Source of the DNA: a virus
Virus record (IMG/VR): IMGVR_UViG_3300032893_000173
Span: 1 to 37,333 of that record
Reading direction: 5' to 3' (one strand)
DNA length: 37,333 bases
A program made the position numbers and the translations under genes. Positions within the stretch are counted from its first letter, which is position 1. Every line of letters begins with the position of its first letter. The notes beneath the pieces were generated by a model that saw nothing but the letters and a program-made list of their open reading frames with translations, did no database searches and was not told the DNA's origin. This document shows positions 36,264 to 37,333 of this stretch, piece by piece.

Positions 36264-37333
36264 ATGCCCTCACAGTCTCAAGCACTCTCCGAGCTGCTCA
36301 AGGCGCTCGTGGTGGCCTTCGGCGCTCCGGTCCCGACCTCGGACGGCCTGGGCGAGCTGCTCACCGCGCTTATCGCTGCGGTGCAGAACAGTGAATCGGG
36401 CCCGCAGGGTCACCAGGGTGCGCAAGGTCTCCAGGGCGCCCAGGGCATCCAGGGTGCTATCGGCTCAGTCGGGAACCAGGGCGCCCAGGGTTCGACGGGC
36501 GCCGGCTTCCAGGGCGCCCAGGGCGCCGCCGGCACGGCCGGCTCCCAGGGCCCGCAGGGACCGCAGGGGTTCCAGGGCTCGTCGCAGGGCAACCAGGGGT
36601 TCCAGGGCAACCAGGGGTTCCAGGGCCCCTCGGGGGCCCCACAGGGCTCGCAGGGCAACCAGGGCTCGCAGGGGCCGCAGGGTCCCTCAGGCGGGAACCA
36701 GGGCTACCAGGGGTCGCAGGGAGCTCAGGGCTACCAGGGTGCGCAAGGCATCCAGGCGGCCCAGGGCGCCCAGGGCTCGGTCGGGGCGCAGGGGGCCCAA
36801 GGTCTCCAGGGAACGGCCGGCGTCCAGGGTTCGCAGGGCTCGGTCGGCACGCAGGGCGCCCAGGGCCTCGGCTTCGGCACCGTGGTGGCCAAGTCGGCCG
36901 ACTACACGGTCCTCACCGGCGACTCGGGCACCGAGCTCGTGTTCAACGGCACGGGCCTCACGGCCACGCTCCCGGCCTCTGCGCCGGCCCAGCCGTGGAT
37001 GGTCACCTTCATCAACCTGAACGCGTCGGCCCTCACGATCAACCCGAACGGCCTCACGCTCAACGGCTCGACCTCGAACCTTCTCATCTCCCAGAACGCC
37101 GGCACCTTCGTCTGGTCGAACGGCACCGGGTACAACTACCTCATCGCCCCGACCGGGCCCCAGGGGTCTCAAGGCTCGCAAGGGTCGCAGGGGTCGACGG
37201 GTACTGGCGCGCAAGGAGCTCAGGGCGCCGCCGGCACGGCCGGACCTCAAGGAGCTCAGGGGGCGACCGGCCCGCAGGGGTCCCAGGGATCGCAGGGGTC
37301 GCAGGGCTCGACGGGTACTGGCGCGCAGGGAGC
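36264..37333 (+). CDS. Long collagen-like tail fibre, N-terminal part (3' partial, continues at 1-544)
   Basis: ATG 36264 follows the previous stop directly. Residues ~6-42 (LSELLKALVVAF, then PTSDGLGEL, then ALIAAV) match the N-terminus of the 3289 protein and probably anchor the fibre. About 160 residues of Gly-X-Gln repeats follow, then a beta domain (DYTVLTGDSGTELVFNG, then TINPNGLTLNGSTSNLLIS, then FVWSNGTGYNYLI), then a second collagen stretch that runs off the contig. It continues in frame at the left end. Depending on how the junction repeats are collapsed the whole protein has roughly 490-540 residues: anchor, stalk, beta domain, stalk, beta tip. Confidence 0.85.
   Translation, partial: MPSQSQALSELLKALVVAFGAPVPTSDGLGELLTALIAAVQNSESGPQGHQGAQGLQGAQGIQGAIGSVGNQGAQGSTGAGFQGAQGAAGTAGSQGPQGPQGFQGSSQGNQGFQGNQGFQGPSGAPQGSQGNQGSQGPQGPSGGNQGYQGSQGAQGYQGAQGIQAAQGAQGSVGAQGAQGLQGTAGVQGSQGSVGTQGAQGLGFGTVVAKSADYTVLTGDSGTELVFNGTGLTATLPASAPAQPWMVTFINLNASALTINPNGLTLNGSTSNLLISQNAGTFVWSNGTGYNYLIAPTGPQGSQGSQGSQGSTGTGAQGAQGAAGTAGPQGAQGATGPQGSQGSQGSQGSTGTGAQG
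37221..37333. repeat. Terminal repeat, right copy
   Basis: This sequence matches 26-138 with one mismatch. The unit is itself partly tandem within the fibre gene (the segment from about 37186 begins to recur near 37302), so the match may be a true internal repeat as well as the circular overlap. Confidence 0.7.

Noticed and set aside
34980-37333. CAGGG-rich tandem DNA as a regulatory repeat or origin
   Set aside because: The 9-nt periodicity is fully explained by Gly-X-Gln codons of collagen-like proteins.

Overview
The window is most likely an essentially complete, small tailed-phage genome recovered from a high-GC bacterium. It has about two-thirds G+C by eye, dense gene packing with many 4-nt start/stop overlaps, and a full virion module: small and large terminase, portal, scaffold, HK97-type capsid, adaptor, internal virion proteins and fibres. 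I see no tail tube, tape measure or sheath, so a short-tailed (podovirus-like) virion is the best guess. No integrase, DNA polymerase, helicase or tRNA is recognisable. The two contig ends carry nearly the same sequence inside one collagen-like fibre gene (36264 to the end, continuing 1-544), so the contig probably closes into a circle or is circularly permuted. High GC and many promoters of the form TAnnnT, 6-8 nt, start codon (leaderless mRNAs) point to an actinobacterial host; this is inference.

Layout. 1-1477: end of the long fibre and two small virion genes. 1478-3270: a divergent pair, a 2-oxoglutarate/Fe(II) oxygenase-like protein (minus) and a glycosyltransferase fused to a methyltransferase-like domain (plus). 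3289-5328: second fibre, NlpC/P60 lysin, holin and small membrane proteins. 5360-8052: early/replication operon with an ERF single-strand annealing protein, a PD-(D/E)XK nuclease, a protein resembling only the DNA-binding domain IV of DnaA, a winged helix protein, and several one-helix membrane microproteins. 8147-10486: the main minus-strand operon, led by a leaderless promoter. 10487-11542: the only long gene-poor stretch. It holds three 20-bp dyad sites, several promoters, a 19-bp uninterrupted RNA stem and a possible small RNA whose exposed segment complements phage ribosome binding sites. 11543-13780: an HNH nuclease followed by mosaic small genes that share DNA cassettes. 13793-36263 and on: packaging, head, internal virion and fibre genes.

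How it fits together: leaderless promoters of one type (TACAxT) start the early operons and another (xGTAGCmT) starts structural genes. Replication seems to rely on the host replisome, with ERF annealing and DnaA-like or winged-helix DNA binding supplied by the phage. Virions carry collagen-like Gly-X-Gln fibres, two of which share an N-terminal module that may be the attachment domain. The most unusual elements are the 11.2-11.5 kb RNA region, the RBS-carrying protein tail (A-T-N-P-K-E) copied through the 12.3-13.7 kb genes, a possible 360-nt dual-coding overlap at 14.8-15.2 kb, and a cluster of very basic micro-proteins beside the portal gene.
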